Assembly (NCBI RefSeq): GCF_002994745.2 | Contig: NC_037089.1 | Span: forward strand, 1,611,001 to 1,675,000 | Source: Rosa chinensis | Lineage: Eukaryota; Streptophyta; Magnoliopsida; Rosales; Rosaceae | Direction of reading: 5' to 3' | Length of the DNA stretch: 64,000 nucleotides | Shown here: positions 46,842-59,518 of the stretch, one piece after another | How positions within the stretch are numbered: the first letter of the stretch is position 1 | How the letters are laid out: the number at the start of each line of letters is the position of its first letter | Notes under the pieces: model-generated | Told to the model about the DNA's origin: nothing | The model's input: only the letters and a program-made list of their open reading frames with translations | Database searches by the model: none | Translations under genes and position numbers: made by a program

Positions 46842-47554
46842 TCTTATGATCTCTGTGTAAGTATGAACCAGACTGAGAGAGAAGGAAGGAAAGAAAGAGT
46901 TTTGGGAACCAAGTTTAAGAGGCTGAAGCCAGCAGAAAAACCGACACCACTAGTTCCCTCCCTGTGTTCTGTTCAAGGCAATCAAGCTAAGATTTTGACA
47001 CAAATCACTTCCAGTGGCACGGTTTTGTCCTGACCATAATATACACAAGGTGGGAGCCACACCTGGGTTGAAGTAAGATTTTCTTTACCAAAACTGTAAA
47101 GAAATTGTTGAGCTTTTGAACAGTGAAAGGAGATGCTGTACCTTAATCAGATCAAGAACCATAGTTTCTCAAGAAATTGTTTTTAGCTTTTGGTTTAGGT
47201 GATAGAGACATTGTAACCATCTTAACAAAGAACCAAAGAGACTCATCTCAACTAGAAGAGTTTAAAATTCATAAACAATAAACAGAGCGAAACTGTGTTT
47301 ACCAATCGAGAGTACAGAATGGTAATATCACACAAGCCAACTATCAATTAAACTTGAAGTATCAAACTATAAGCCACCATCTATTAAAGAATTAAGCAAA
47401 ACTGACGAATTATTGTTATTACATGAACTAAGTTAACAGAATCAAATGAAAAGTAGAACATGATAGGAGCATCTGTAGACTCTTTCTTCCCTGAATGATA
47501 ATCACCACTACTCTTTTAAGTGCCAATCTTCGAGTGGCAAAAGTTCTTAGTTCT
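46842..47554. promoter_or_regulatory. AMK5 upstream region and TMN11 3' region
   Basis: The 5' UTR and promoter of AMK5 lie next to 46842. The 3' UTR of the TM9SF gene lies towards 47554. The two genes are in tandem on the minus strand, about 0.7 kb apart. A 73-codon open frame at 46812-47033 overlaps the AMK5 start on the other strand and is not a gene. Confidence 0.5.
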
Positions 47555-49528
47555 TCAGTCCAGCTTCACCGAGGAGAAGAGGTAATGCACGAACCAGAAT
47601 GAGGAGAGGAAACCAACCGTGCCTGTAGCAAGCATGATTGCAATGACCATGAAGAGGGAATATCCCAAGTAGAGAGTGGCAGAGACAGGCCCACTTAAGC
47701 TCTTGAGATCAAAAACTAGGTAGTTTATGGAGTACAAGAAAATGTATATGGCAACAGAACCAGAAGCAAAGAAGGACTTCCACCACCATTTCCAATCCTC
47801 CACACAGAGGTGCATGTAGGTCAGAACTAGAGACACCTCAGCACAGACCACAACCAGAAGGATCAATACGATGAAGAGGAACCCGAAGACATAATAGACA
47901 CGGCCCATCCAAATGCTGGACATGATGAAGAAGAGCTCAATGAACAGGGTGCCAAAGGGGAGAGTACCGGCACCAAGAACCAACAGCCAGGATGGGTATT
48001 TCTGTGCTGGGATTTCCCTGGGAATTTGATTGGTACGAACAGGGAACTCAATGTGAGGTGCCTTGGCCCCGAGGTATCCACCAATTAGTGTAAGGGGAAC
48101 AGAAATGCAGAACCAGAGCAAGATGAGAATAACAAACAGAGAAAATGGAATGGCTCCTGTGCTGTGACTACCCCACAATAGGAAATTCAGGGTCGTCAGA
48201 ATTAAAAAGGCAATTCCAGGGAAGAAACAGGAAACCTTCCATGAGACTGAAACCCATCCCGTTTTATCTCCACAGCCAATTGTCCTCCAAAGACGAACAG
48301 CAACATAACCAGCTGCAATACCAAGGATCATGTAGAAAAACAGCATACCTGTAACAAGTGTTCCACGGGAAGCAGGGGACATGAACCCAAGAGCAGCAAA
48401 CAATATGGTAACCACTGCCATCCCGAGGATCTGAACCCCATCACCAACCATTATGCACAGCAGGGCAGGATGGTCTGGAGCACGGAAAACATCCCCAACA
48501 ACAAGCTTCCAGCCAGACAACTCCTCATTCATCTGTGCTTGAGCCTCCTTGTCAAGCTCTTCATACCGTGTCAGGTCCCGCCTAACAGTCCTCAAAAAGA
48601 TCACGAGGACAATTCCAGCAAGGAAAGTAATCACCATCAGAGAATTGAGAATGGAGAACCAATGGACTTTAGATCCCTCCATCTTCAAATAAGCATCCCA
48701 CCTCGAAGGCCACTTGATGTCACTCTCCTCGAATTCAACCTCATATGAGAAGATAATCGGCTTCTTATCATCAACAGCCATTGCCACAGTCGTTGGATCA
48801 CATTTAATAGCAGTAGGGTACTTGTCATACATGTTCAAATTCTTCACAGCATCTACATTATGCGTGAAACTGCAAGGTATCACCTCAAACCCTACAATGA
48901 TCCACCCGGGCACATCTGAATCTGCCTTTGCAACCGTTGGGATCACCTCTGCCCCATCACCAGTACCCATCACGCGCGCCACATTGGGCTCCTCATACTT
49001 ATGCACAAGCACCTTAAACTTCAAATGGTTAAACACATAGTACACACCCTTAACCTTGATCCCAACTGGATACCCAGTCCACCTCAAAAGAAAACCCTCC
49101 TTTTTGGTGTACCGGATCGCAGGCAAATTGTCCAAAATCAAGTTGACCTGATACATCTCATCGATCCTCTTCTTCAAGAGATTCAACCGATCTGCATCCA
49201 ACGGACCGGATTTACACAGAAAGATCTCCGACTCATTAGTGTGCATCTTGAACCGGTATGGAGAATTCTCAATGCGATCCCCCATGAGGAGCTCGCCGAG
49301 ATTCTCAGCACTGTCCTTAATCCCATTTGGGGGCTCACAAAATGGCAAACTGTAATAGCTAAACGGAATCTCGGTATCAATCGAAGTCAGAGAATTCACT
49401 TTCACCCACAACTCATTCCCAACAGCATACTTATGAGGATAACTACCCGGAAGATAAAATCCATACACAGATTGAAATATCAACAAAATGGTGAAACCCC
49501 AGATCCTAAATCTATGAGAAAGCTCCAT
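47555..49528 (-). CDS. TMN11: transmembrane 9 superfamily (endomembrane protein 70) protein
   Basis: One coding exon, 657 residues, intact. The N-terminus has a cleavable-type signal peptide (about 1-23), then FYLPGSYPHKYAVGNELWVK and the long lumenal domain with PFSYYSLPFCEP. After residue about 290 there are nine membrane segments, the first in the stretch after SKVHWFSILNSLMVITFL. Motifs include HPALLCIMVGDGVQILGM and the C-terminal FSSVKLD, which supplies the KXD/E signal for COPI binding and Golgi retention. TM9SF proteins act in the Golgi and endosomes in protein sorting. TMN11 (At5g35160) is the best match from memory. A leader intron is likely: donor TACAG/GTCAG near 49778 and acceptor about 49560. 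Confidence 0.95.
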   Translation of the reverse strand: MELSHRFRIWGFTILLIFQSVYGFYLPGSYPHKYAVGNELWVKVNSLTSIDTEIPFSYYSLPFCEPPNGIKDSAENLGELLMGDRIENSPYRFKMHTNESEIFLCKSGPLDADRLNLLKKRIDEMYQVNLILDNLPAIRYTKKEGFLLRWTGYPVGIKVKGVYYVFNHLKFKVLVHKYEEPNVARVMGTGDGAEVIPTVAKADSDVPGWIIVGFEVIPCSFTHNVDAVKNLNMYDKYPTAIKCDPTTVAMAVDDKKPIIFSYEVEFEESDIKWPSRWDAYLKMEGSKVHWFSILNSLMVITFLAGIVLVIFLRTVRRDLTRYEELDKEAQAQMNEELSGWKLVVGDVFRAPDHPALLCIMVGDGVQILGMAVVTILFAALGFMSPASRGTLVTGMLFFYMILGIAAGYVAVRLWRTIGCGDKTGWVSVSWKVSCFFPGIAFLILTTLNFLLWGSHSTGAIPFSLFVILILLWFCISVPLTLIGGYLGAKAPHIEFPVRTNQIPREIPAQKYPSWLLVLGAGTLPFGTLFIELFFIMSSIWMGRVYYVFGFLFIVLILLVVVCAEVSLVLTYMHLCVEDWKWWWKSFFASGSVAIYIFLYSINYLVFDLKSLSGPVSATLYLGYSLFMVIAIMLATGTVGFLSSFWFVHYLFSSVKLD

Positions 49529-51044
49529 TCTTGATACAGTTTACGTCAGATCTGGAACACCCAGAACACATAATGAGCCAAAAATTCAAACTTCAACACA
49601 AATTCCGATTCCAATTCAAATTTCAGTTACAAAATTGAATCAAAACTAAAACTACCACAGCATTAAAGATCTATAATTGGACAAATAAACAGCAAATAAA
49701 ACCTAAAGTTTTGATCTTTTATTCATTTCAATTGCAATAGGAACTTAAAAGTTTGAATCTTTGAGGATCTAACTGACCTGTAGCAGAGTGTGAGACATGG
49801 ACAAGTAGAGAGCAAAAGGGTGTGAGTGAGAACCAGCAGAGATCTCCCTTCAAGGTTCAGAAATCTGTTGGGTTTGGGATTTTAGAGCAGAAAGGGCCAA
49901 AAATAGAGTCAGGAATTTTGGGGGTGTTGGACTAGCGTATTTTATATGGTTTGGCTCTTCTCTTCTTCAGGAAAGTGCCACAAGTTTTGAGTTTTTTTCC
50001 TAAATGCCCCTATATAATGTATGAAATGCCAGATCTGGGTTTTGCCTCATTTTTTTGATGTCGTTTTCCCCCTAATAAGACGTTTAGTAATGTTCATTTA
50101 TTTATTTGTTTTGAGAAAAGAAAAGAAAAGAAAATCATTTTCTTATTGGTATTATCAATGTGTGACGGTTCGAGTAATTTTTATCTTCACGATATGAGGT
50201 TCTAAGCTCGAAGTTCTAAAATGCGGGAGATCGAAATTTTATCGGCTCACCTCTGGTGCTTCTGCAATTTGTGCTTCTATTGTTGAAGTTTTGGAAGCTC
50301 AAGACGAAAAGATTAGCCATGTGGTTCAGATCTAGCTTTATTTGATTTCTTTGTTCCTAAGTTGCTTCCTTTTGAATGCTTCAATCACAATATTACAAGT
50401 TTGTAACATGTCTCTTTGTACATGCTAGTTCCATTAGTGGCTTTGAGAATCCCATATCGTATATACAACATGGGATGGTCAACGGATGAGCATTGCTCAT
50501 TTCGTTCAAGATCAAATACTTGTATATTACATTGATTTGAATTGAAAGATATTTTATGCAATTTGAATCTGAGATTGTAACTGTGACTTAATCCCTCCAG
50601 TGTTTAACACATTCCTTCGAAAGCTGATATCGTAACCCATCTTCTATGAGTCCTATTTAATGATTCACCATAAAGCCATGCGATTCCTACACAATATAGT
50701 CAAATCACGAATTTGGTGCAACATAAATGCTTGAAAGATTGGCTCTCAAAAACAGCAATGAAGAGGAAGTTCAATGCCTGCGTAACAATTGCAACACTGC
50801 CAATCAGGAACAAAGACAGAGACACACATGGTGGTCCTTAGATGGTCACTCCGTACCACATGTTTTTATTTTCAACAACACCAAATTAATGAACAGATCT
50901 GTGGGGAGTGAAAGTTAAGTAATAAGTTAAACATTGATGACAAATTGACAAGGTATATGCAGAATGAGCTACATCAGGAAAATGAATACTTAAATTAAAT
51001 TTTAACCAAGGGGCATTCGATTTCACTATCACTAACATCTGACC
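49529..51044. other. TMN11 5' region and intergenic DNA
   Basis: It contains the TMN11 leader, likely intron and promoter (to about 49950), then AT-rich sequence. The open frame 50727-50918 is short and unsupported. The last 100 bases are the 3' UTR of the next gene. Confidence 0.45.
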
Positions 51045-54000
51045 TTAAGCACCTATCCCCCTGGATTTTGGTAGCCTGACTGCAGCCAGAGGGTTGACAA
51101 TGCCTTGTGAATCCTTCCCCAATCCCATTCCTTCAACAAACCCCATCCTGGCCATCATCTTTGATCCAAATCCTTTGGTATGCCTTTCAAAAGATCCCAC
51201 TCTCTCGGTTTGAGGTTTGTTCCTTACTGGGTTCTTTGCGGGCGTGCTCTTTGCTGAGTTATGTTTTGCTGGCGTGTTCTTTGCAGGGTTCTGTTTTCCT
51301 GGGGTATTCACGATTTGGACACCAATGGTGTTGGAAAAATCTACACCCAATCCAAGTGATTTAGGACGCTGGACCGCTTCAATGGGCTCCGACCTACCTT
51401 GTCCGTCTTTCCCCAATCCACCACCTTCAATAAATCCCATCTTAGCCAACATCTTTGATCCAAAACCCTTGGTGTGTACCTCAAAAGAACGGAAATCAGC
51501 GGAGCCAACAGCATCCTTATTTTTACAGCTTGCGTCTATTGTTGAATCAACAGTGATGATCTCAGTCTGTGATGCAACTGAATCAATAGTTGTGATCTCA
51601 GTCTGTGATTGCATCACGCCACTTGATACAAATGATACTGGTTTATTAGCAAATGAATCCACTTTCCCACTACTTTTTTGTTCAAAGGCTCTGCCACTGC
51701 CACGTTTGGCTGAGACCTTTGTTGTCTTTCTTTGGGTGGATTGTTTAGATTCTGGTGCCTTCAAACCAGTCCCTTTTCTGATTCTCATTGACCTGTTTTT
51801 GTCTCCAGTAGGCTCAACAACAGAAAAATCATCATCCTCCATGCCAGCTCCAATCAACTGAAATACAGTACATAATCATAAAGTTGGCTGCTATTCATGA
51901 CAACATCAGAGATATGCAGAGCCAGCCATACAATACATTTGGTAGAGTGCAAGTAACGAACAACCTTTTCAAGACGGATTTTATTGATTGCTGATGGCAT
52001 GCTTGTTTGTTGTGTCCGCATCAACGTTACAAATCTAGGGGTAAAAAAGAGAACACATCAATATCATGTTTTCTATGTACAACACAGAAAAGGAACTTCA
52101 GTACCTCTTTTTGCCAGATCCTTGGCAAGAACTCTTCAGTTGATAAATTGCTGCTAATCGTTGCACCTAACATATTCACAAGCAGTCTAATTAGAAATGG
52201 CCAATACTCCTGCACTGTACGATATAGATAAAACAAACACTTTCATTTGGTGTATTGAGGAGAGATCAACCTTCACAGAGCACTATTCAAATCACAAAGT
52301 TTATTGCCCCGGGCTTCATACTAACTAAATTTCAAATCTCCAGAGCTTTGGTATGAATAGAGATGGGAGAGAGTAGAGTTAACCAATTCTAATTATCAAA
52401 ACCAAAGCATCTCATTGGCTTAAACACAACTAAATATTTCACTAAGATATTCCAGTCAATTAAACTTATACAAGTAAAAGAAGTGGCAATGATGAAACTA
52501 AATACAAAAGAAGTAACAAACTGTAAACCAAAGTGATAGATAAAAAATCCGTACCTGGGAACAATCCCGGGAATGCATAGGATGAAAAGAAAACATATCC
52601 ACTCCACCCAAGACAATCTGCTCTAATTTCTACAAATAAAAAAAAATAGAGCTGAAAGGTAGTCTCCGGTTTTAATAGTGAGTAATTGGAACAAAATGAA
52701 ATTAAGATGCAACATGCACCATTACTGAAAACAATAAAAAGTTATACCAAATTTATTTGCTCAAGGTCAACACCTCGGCGCAGCATTCTGTCTCGACGCT
52801 TTGCAACAATAATTTCTTTACGATGTTTTTTCTTAGTACCTGATTGGTAAGTCAATTGAAGTGATAAAAATGTGAGCTGAAAGATAATCCACTGGAAAAA
52901 AAAAGTACAATATCATAGAGGATAGCCGCCTCTGACATACAAAAGGCCCCTCGAATGTTTATCATACATGGTATGACATGACATATGCGGGCAAATGATC
53001 ACACAGTCATTCCAATGAGATCCTATGTATCCACTTTACATCATATTTCATGCTCCACTATTTTGAGAGAAATCACTTGCTACTCCAAATGAAGGATGAA
53101 GCAAACAAATGTAATAAATTTTGAATTTGGCTGAAGTTCAATTGAAACCCAATTAATTAATTTGGCGCTCAGCCAGCACACTATCATATTGTGTTCATGC
53201 ATGTACTTAGTTAAACATATGCGGCAAAACGTATAATGTATCATATCTAAGTAATCTTTACCAGGAATATTTCTTGAATATTTGCTCCTTTGAGCCTCTG
53301 AAGGCCAAGACTGAGGAAACCTAGTGACAGGTTTCTTTTTTGCAGAACGAATTCTGGGATCCTTTACAAGCATTAGGTCATCTATAGCCAAATGCCGAGC
53401 ATATCTTTCAGTCACATTGGGTTTCTTTTGTGAATGGGCATTTCTCTTACCATATTCCCTAGACACCTCCTGAAGAGCAATTCCGCCCAACTTCTCAACA
53501 GTCTCATCAAAGTCAGTGCTCGAAGAACTATCTGTATCAGACACATCCAATTGCTGTCCTACCAACCATTTGGAATGTAAAATGTTGTCACTCCCACCAA
53601 TTCCCTCTAAATAATCTTCTGCAACCTCGTCATCAATATCTAAATCACTATCCGACATCTCTTCAGAATCTCCACTTTCAGATGATCCAAGTAGGCCTCC
53701 TGGCTCAGAAGACTCCGAGTTTCCTTCATACAATGACGCCCCATTTTCATCTTCCTCACTTTCTTCATCAGATATATCTTGAGTGTACAATCTAATGCCT
53801 CCAAATGACAGAAAACCTGAATTTTCATCAGAAGACATCACCTCTGTCGGCAGATCTTCAGCCATACCATCACCAACTTCATAATCACTCTTCCCATTGG
53901 CATCCTTCTCAGAAGACAACGATCCAAAACACATGTCTTCTGGCTCTTCCATTTCTTTTGAGGAAGCTTCAACCCCACTTGGGGTTTCCTCAAGTTCTTC

Positions 54001-55184
54001 AGAGAACCCCAGTCCTCTATAAGAGCTTTCACCCAACACAAAACTTGAACCATAGTGATAAGTAAATTTCACATCTTGAGGTTCTGAAGCTGGTGTCTGG
54101 TCTGCATGAGCTGAAATTTGGGTATCACTGAGACCAACTAAAACCATAGGGCTCGACTCGTCCATATTGTCATTGTCAGCGTCACCCTTAACACGGAACT
54201 TCGAGTTTAAACCCTCCTGTTGAAAAAAAAAAAACAAAGCATAATTAATAGAGAACTCAAATCCCTACATCGATGCTTCACCAAAACTCAATGCATTATT
54301 AAAGTTATTCACATTGTCAAAGTGGGAAAAGAACTGAACATATCCAGTGACCATTTAGCGTTACAATGTGACCATTTGGCGTTATAATGTACTTCAATTA
54401 CACTTCTTGATCACAAGAACAGACTTTTAACTCACTACAAGTAAAGAAAACAGGAAAACCAGTTTCAATCTCATATCAGCCTAGCTCTAGAAAAAAAAGT
54501 TCAGTTCTTTCCCTCTCAAACATTGCTCGGTTTGCATTAGAAAACCGACTGCAATTCAGCTCTTATTTATGAGCCAGCAGAACACACCTGAAGTTCAACC
54601 GAAGGGTACCGGTATCCTACAGCATTGACATTCGATTTTCGAGACCCACTTTTAGTATCAGAAGCTGCTTTCCCCCCAGATTTCGACCCAGATTTGTTGT
54701 TATTAGAACTCTGATTCCTCCCTGCAACTCAAAAACCAAAACCAAATTCAGAACAACAGAAAAATCCAAACTTTTTCACAATCTAACACCTCAAAATGAA
54801 ATCAACTCCTGCCCAGTTCAGTAAATTAAACAAGATTAAGCTATCCAAGCTCAAATTCTTCGTTCTCTTAACTTTCACCGGATTAAAATTAACCAAAGCT
54901 TCCATCTTTTTTTTTTTTTTTTTTGGGTTCAATTTATTTATTTTTCATGGGAAAACCAAACAGAGAGGTAGCAGAAATTAATGATGAATTATAGGAATAA
55001 AGCAGAGACCTGTGATTGGGGTTTGAGGTAAAGACCAATCAGACAAAAGACCGCCCTCGACAAACAGACCACCTCGGCCAGAGGATTTGGACGATGATCT
55101 TCTTCTGCTGCTGCTGTTCCTAGTAACCTCGTTGTTGTTGTTGTTGGGTCTTCTTCTTCCTCCTCCTTTTCTTCCACCGGCCAT
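51045..55184 (-). CDS. SQS1-like R3H/G-patch protein
   Basis: I place eight exons with GT-AG junctions and consistent phases: 55184-55010, 54721-54588, 54216-53262, 52839-52748, 52629-52555, 52166-52105, 52034-51965, 51857-51045; 791 residues. I chose ATG 55184 (MAGGRKGGGRRRPN). The N-terminus is basic and disordered; exon 3 encodes an acidic Ser/Asp/Glu-rich region with a Y-rich motif (FTYHYGSSFVLGESSYRGLG). An R3H-like region lies at about 450-521, then two G-patch domains near 646-690 and 745-790, with near-identical cores (HTKGFGSKMLAKMGF and HTKGFGSKMMARMGF), separated by NTPAK repeats. G-patch proteins activate DEAH helicases; yeast Sqs1 does this for Prp43 in ribosome biogenesis and splicing. 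Arabidopsis At3g09850 is probably the orthologue. Confidence 0.88.
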
Positions 55185-56110
55185 GGCTGCGCTTTTTGCG
55201 TACAGAGACACACACAGAGGCTCCTGCTTTCGCTTATGGTCTTGGACCGATCTCGTGATGCCCAGACGAGCGGTGCTGCTATCTGGGCCGTAGAGGACGA
55301 CGAGACTTGGCGACGTGGACGGTCATTCTGTAGGAAGATATTAGTATATTCTGTGTATGGTCTCACTTTGCTTGAGGCCCAATACTAGTTCCTAGTTTTG
55401 GTAACATGGGCCAAAAATCTAGTTCCAGCCCAAGTTTGAGGTGGGCCTAGAGCGGCCCATCAAAACACCGACAAAAGCTACATAAACTCAGTTGGGAGAA
55501 GCTAAAGTGAACTAAATGCAGCGTTTTAGAAATTTTACCAAAAGCAGTTTTGGTCTCAAAAGCACCTCATGAAGCATATGGTCAAACTGGGTAAGGCTTG
55601 CGGTGAAACTCGAAAATGGCAACCCTGACCCGTCCGAACCGGAACCGACTTTTGATCTCTAGACGTCTCAAGAAAGAGCCCGAACCAGACACGAGCTCAA
55701 GCTCAAACCTAACTCTGCAAACACGAGTCCGAAATATGTTATATTTTAGATGATTTTTTTTTTTTGTTATATTGGATGGGGAATTGAACACCTGACATAC
55801 CCTAGTCCTGAGTCAATTCCCAAACCCTCTTCATCACTTGGGCTAACCCAACGGGTGATTATTTTGGATTGTATTACTTCACAAAACTACAACATATATA
55901 TATCCAATGTAAATGTTTCACCCCAAGGCATGAGGCCAATATTGGCCCACTAGTTTACAAAATTTGATTCCAGCCCAAGATCAAATTGGGCTGAGAGCTG
56001 TCCATCATGACACCCGAGTCTACACTGCTTAGCCCAACAGTGCAACTTGGGACTGGCAAACCCGATCCTGCCTGAACCAAACCCGACTTGAATGATAGTT
56101 TGTTAGATAT
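55185..56110. other. upstream of the G-patch gene, with degenerate direct repeats
   Basis: The promoter of the G-patch gene lies up to about 55370. Two similar blocks (about 55370-55480 and 55928-56020), both with TTCCAGCCCAAG and GGGCT/GGCCCATC-type words, suggest an old duplicated repeat. No coding gene. Confidence 0.4.
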
Positions 56111-56113
56111 TTA

Positions 56114-56952
56114 GGCTGCGTTTGGCAACCATGATAGGATTGGATTAAGATACATGACTAGATTAGATTAGTATAAGATTGGATTTGTTAATTGTTATCC
56201 TCCTTGCACGTGTTTGGTATTATAGGATTAGAGCCGGAATGGATAAAGATGCAAAAAGTGAGAGAAACAAAAAAAAGCAAGGTTCAAGACTCAAAGAAAG
56301 ATGAATAGAGGTAATTTCTTCTTATCCGATCGCTCCGGCGAGAACTCTTCAACCGTACTCAACTTTTCCTCCTCATTGGGCTTCGATGTCTTTGATTTCT
56401 TGCCTTTCAACCCGAAACACCACACCACCACCACCAGCTACATTAACACGGCCAATCCCACGCCGATCTAGTTGGGCTCAATGACCGTCAACGGCTTCGT
56501 CCGCGACGTCTACAACAGCAGAGCCTCCGCCGAGGCCGAAGACGGTGGAGGAGGTCTGGTAGGAAATTCTGTTCGGGAAATGAGTGTAAATGAGGTGCCT
56601 CCGGCCGGCGCAGTAGAAAAGAACGAGGGAGGAGGGATGTACAACTAGCACCGTCGCCACCGGAGACGGAGAGATTGAGCGGAGGGATGTTCGGGTTCGA
56701 TCAGATTGCACTGAGGATGATACAAGGGCTGGGGTTTGTATTTGGATTGAAGAGGATGGTGGTCATTTCGTCAAGGTCCAAGGATGGTTCTCGTTATAAT
56801 CTTGTACTGTTGTGCATATCCCACCTCTCCAACAGGAGTTGATATCCTACTCTGATAAGATTTAAATACCCAGAATAATCTGAACCACCAAACAGTAACT
56901 TGGATATATTTTTGTCCTATCCAATTATTAATCCACGCAAACAAACGCGGCC
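56114..56952. mobile_element. Harbinger-like element carrying gene-like sequence
   Basis: Ends are GGCTGCGTTTGG and, on the right, AAACAAACGCGGCC, with similar subterminal AATCCAATC/GGATTGGATT words. TTA lies on both sides (56111-56113 and 56953-56955), as for PIF/Harbinger. The 839-bp interior is not typical MITE sequence: 56300-56760 is GC-rich and looks coding, with FDVFDFLPFNPKHHTTTTS, then after a stop MTVNGFVRDVYNSRASAEAE. It has stops and I cannot name the source gene. Confidence 0.7.
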
Positions 56953-56955
56953 TTA

Positions 56956-58884
56956 ATGTGGAATCAATCATGAGGACACTTGGCTAGACCGAAAGTAAAG
57001 AAAATAGATGAGGCATTGGAGCAGTGGACCAGTTCCCAGCTGGAGTAGATATGGCAATGTGGGTGCAAAGCCATTATGGAGTCTGGTCCTTGGTTTCCTT
57101 TGAGATACTAGAAGTTTAGAACAGAAAATTCGGTTGGCCTCTTTAATTAGTCGGTATTAGTATCTTTATGGTCCTTTTATTTTCGTAATGTTATTGTACA
57201 CATTTTCTTTGCTGGCTCTGGCTGCCATTTATATCTTTAACATTTTAAAAGAAGACCAGAATCCGGGCCCTTTTTAACCACCGTGCATGGTTGCCGACGG
57301 CTTTATTACCTGGAAAGTTTAAACGCGTGACTGGTGGCAACAAGAATCTGCATTTTATATATTGACTTCTGTGGCATTCATATTCATGACACATAACCCA
57401 TTAACTCTTGAACGTTCTATATAGTCCCACGTAATTAGTTGGTAACTACTAACTAGTATCTTTAGGGTCCTTTTATTTTCATAACTTCAAATTTCAGAGT
57501 GTATTATAAAAATTCATGCATGAAGTTGTTTGAATAGTCATTATTTTCGGTATGTTTCATACAATTAATTAATTAATGTAACGACTCTCGACTCTAAAGC
57601 TTTAATATTTCGGATTATTCAGCCCTTACTATTTTTACTTCTGGTAATTGCATGGAGCAGATGAATTGCATTGTGTACTGAATGAGTACTGAAAGCAGAA
57701 AGTGCAGCCCTCACCGCACAGTATCACATGGGTTGCTTGGTTCTAGCTAAGTCACGGTCTCACATGATCTTACATTTGTTATTATTCTCTGGTGCATGTG
57801 TCATGTATACCGGTTACATGCATGAGATTCCAAGGGATAGTAGTTTTCTAAGTTCATGATCTGACAAGAAGCTCACTAAACCAAGCAAACCACATTGATA
57901 CATAATCATTTCTTGCCACTTTGAGTAAACAAAGTTTAGTAGTACGTGGAGGTTTGCTATAAATCTGAAGCACGAGCTAGCACAAGCAACCTCTCATTTC
58001 CATATACTCCGCAGGTGGTGTTGGTGTGGAATCAATCTGTAAGGCACCAAAATGCATGTGCATTCTTTTCTACAAGCTAGCGTATAGATCTTCCCATTTT
58101 GTAGGTAAACAGTCTTTCCATTTTACCTCATTCAAGGAACAACCGAAGAAATCCGAATCATCGATCATTTTGAAACTAATGTGGAGCTTAAAAAGTGCTT
58201 AATTAGTACGTAGCTTATTATATTCCTCTCTATCGCTAACACGAACATACATATTAGTCCGCATATGGGATATTTGTTAAGATACTTGAAAGATTTTGAT
58301 AAGAGACTGAGAAAGATGGGCAAACATACAGGCTCAACGATGAGTAACAAATTGCTTTAAAGCTAGACTAGCTAAGAGAATAACAAATTGAACTTACGAG
58401 CAAGCTTCTTTATTCACTTTCAACAAGAAAAATTTGTTAAGGTGCAAATGAGATATTTGTTAAGATGTTTGAAAGAAGTTTAAGCAAAAAAAATTGTACA
58501 AACAAAACAAACTTACCAGTAAACTTTTTTTATCTCGCTCTCAACTAGATCTATCTTACCACTTAATGCGCTGTAAATATGCTTTAATTTCTTCCTCTTC
58601 AAGCAACAATTTTTTCTCAAATGATCAACAAGTAACCCCAAGAAAAATTTGTTCTCTTACTCCACTAGTAATCTAATTAATCCGATTATCGCAATAAACT
58701 TCCTCGTGATAAATTGTGAAAACAAACCAAGGCATATACCAAATACACACCTACAAACAAAAAAGCTTGTTGCCTAGTTTTGGGGCAACCCAAGGGCCAA
58801 GACCAATTTGTTGGTAACTTCACTCCCTAGTTTTCTCTCCTAACTCTTTCTATTAGCCTATAATAAAGTGATTATGTATTTCTC
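56956..58884. other. intergenic, no gene recognised
   Basis: AT-rich, with only short open frames (58165-58350, 58494-58676). No transposon ends found. Confidence 0.4.
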
Positions 58885-58887
58885 TAA

Positions 58888-59181
58888 GAGCAACTCCAAC
58901 AGCTTCCCTATAATTTCTGTATAATAAAGAAGCAAAAGTCAAAGTTTTAGCATTTTTTTCTTCTCTAACTCCAACAGATTCTCTATTTTACAACAATCTG
59001 TAAAATCTCCATATTCTTCCTTAAATTTTAGAGATTGCTGTAAATATAGGGAATTTGGTTTTCTCTTTCCTCACTTTCTCTAAAATAGGAATAATTATAG
59101 GGAATCTGTTGGAGCAAAAGAGGCTCATTTTTCCCTAAAGTAGAGAAAAATCAAAATATGGGGAAGCTGTTGGAGTTGCTC
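58888..59181. mobile_element. Tourist-like MITE (294 bp)
   Basis: Terminal inverted repeats of at least 21 bp start GAGCAACTCCAACAGCTTCC. Flanked by TAA at 58885-58887 and 59182-59184. The interior contains further palindromic copies of ACTCCAACAG and CTGTTGGAG, so the transcript would fold into a hairpin. No coding capacity. Confidence 0.9.
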
Positions 59182-59394
59182 TAACTCGGTCAATCAGACC
59201 CGACCACATGGACACTGCCAAAGCCTCATACGTAAGCACGTGTGTGCTGTAGAAGAAGCATGAGAGTTAGTTAAGTTTAGTCTCTAATTCTCTATGACCG
59301 ACCCACAAGACACGCCTTCAACGCTTATTTTACTGCCCTAGCCAGCTATCGCTAGCTGACAACTACTTTCTCTGGTTCTTCGCTCTATATATGC

Positions 59395-59403
59395 CTTCAC
59401 CGT
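59395..59403 (+). promoter_or_regulatory. TATA box
   Basis: CTATATATG about 120 bp before the ATG at 59519. Confidence 0.65.
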
Positions 59404-59518
59404 TTCATTGCTTCCAGATTTTAAAGATCTTAATTTTCAGAGACCATCAACACCATTTACGGTTGTGTTTCGCTGTCTCTGTTTGATCGATATCCATCAT
59501 CGTCAAACAGACGTATAA

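Noticed and set aside
49001..49534. 177-codon plus-strand frame
   Set aside because: Antisense shadow of the intact TM9SF gene.
51217..51861. 214-codon plus-strand frame
   Set aside because: Antisense shadow of the last exon of the G-patch gene.
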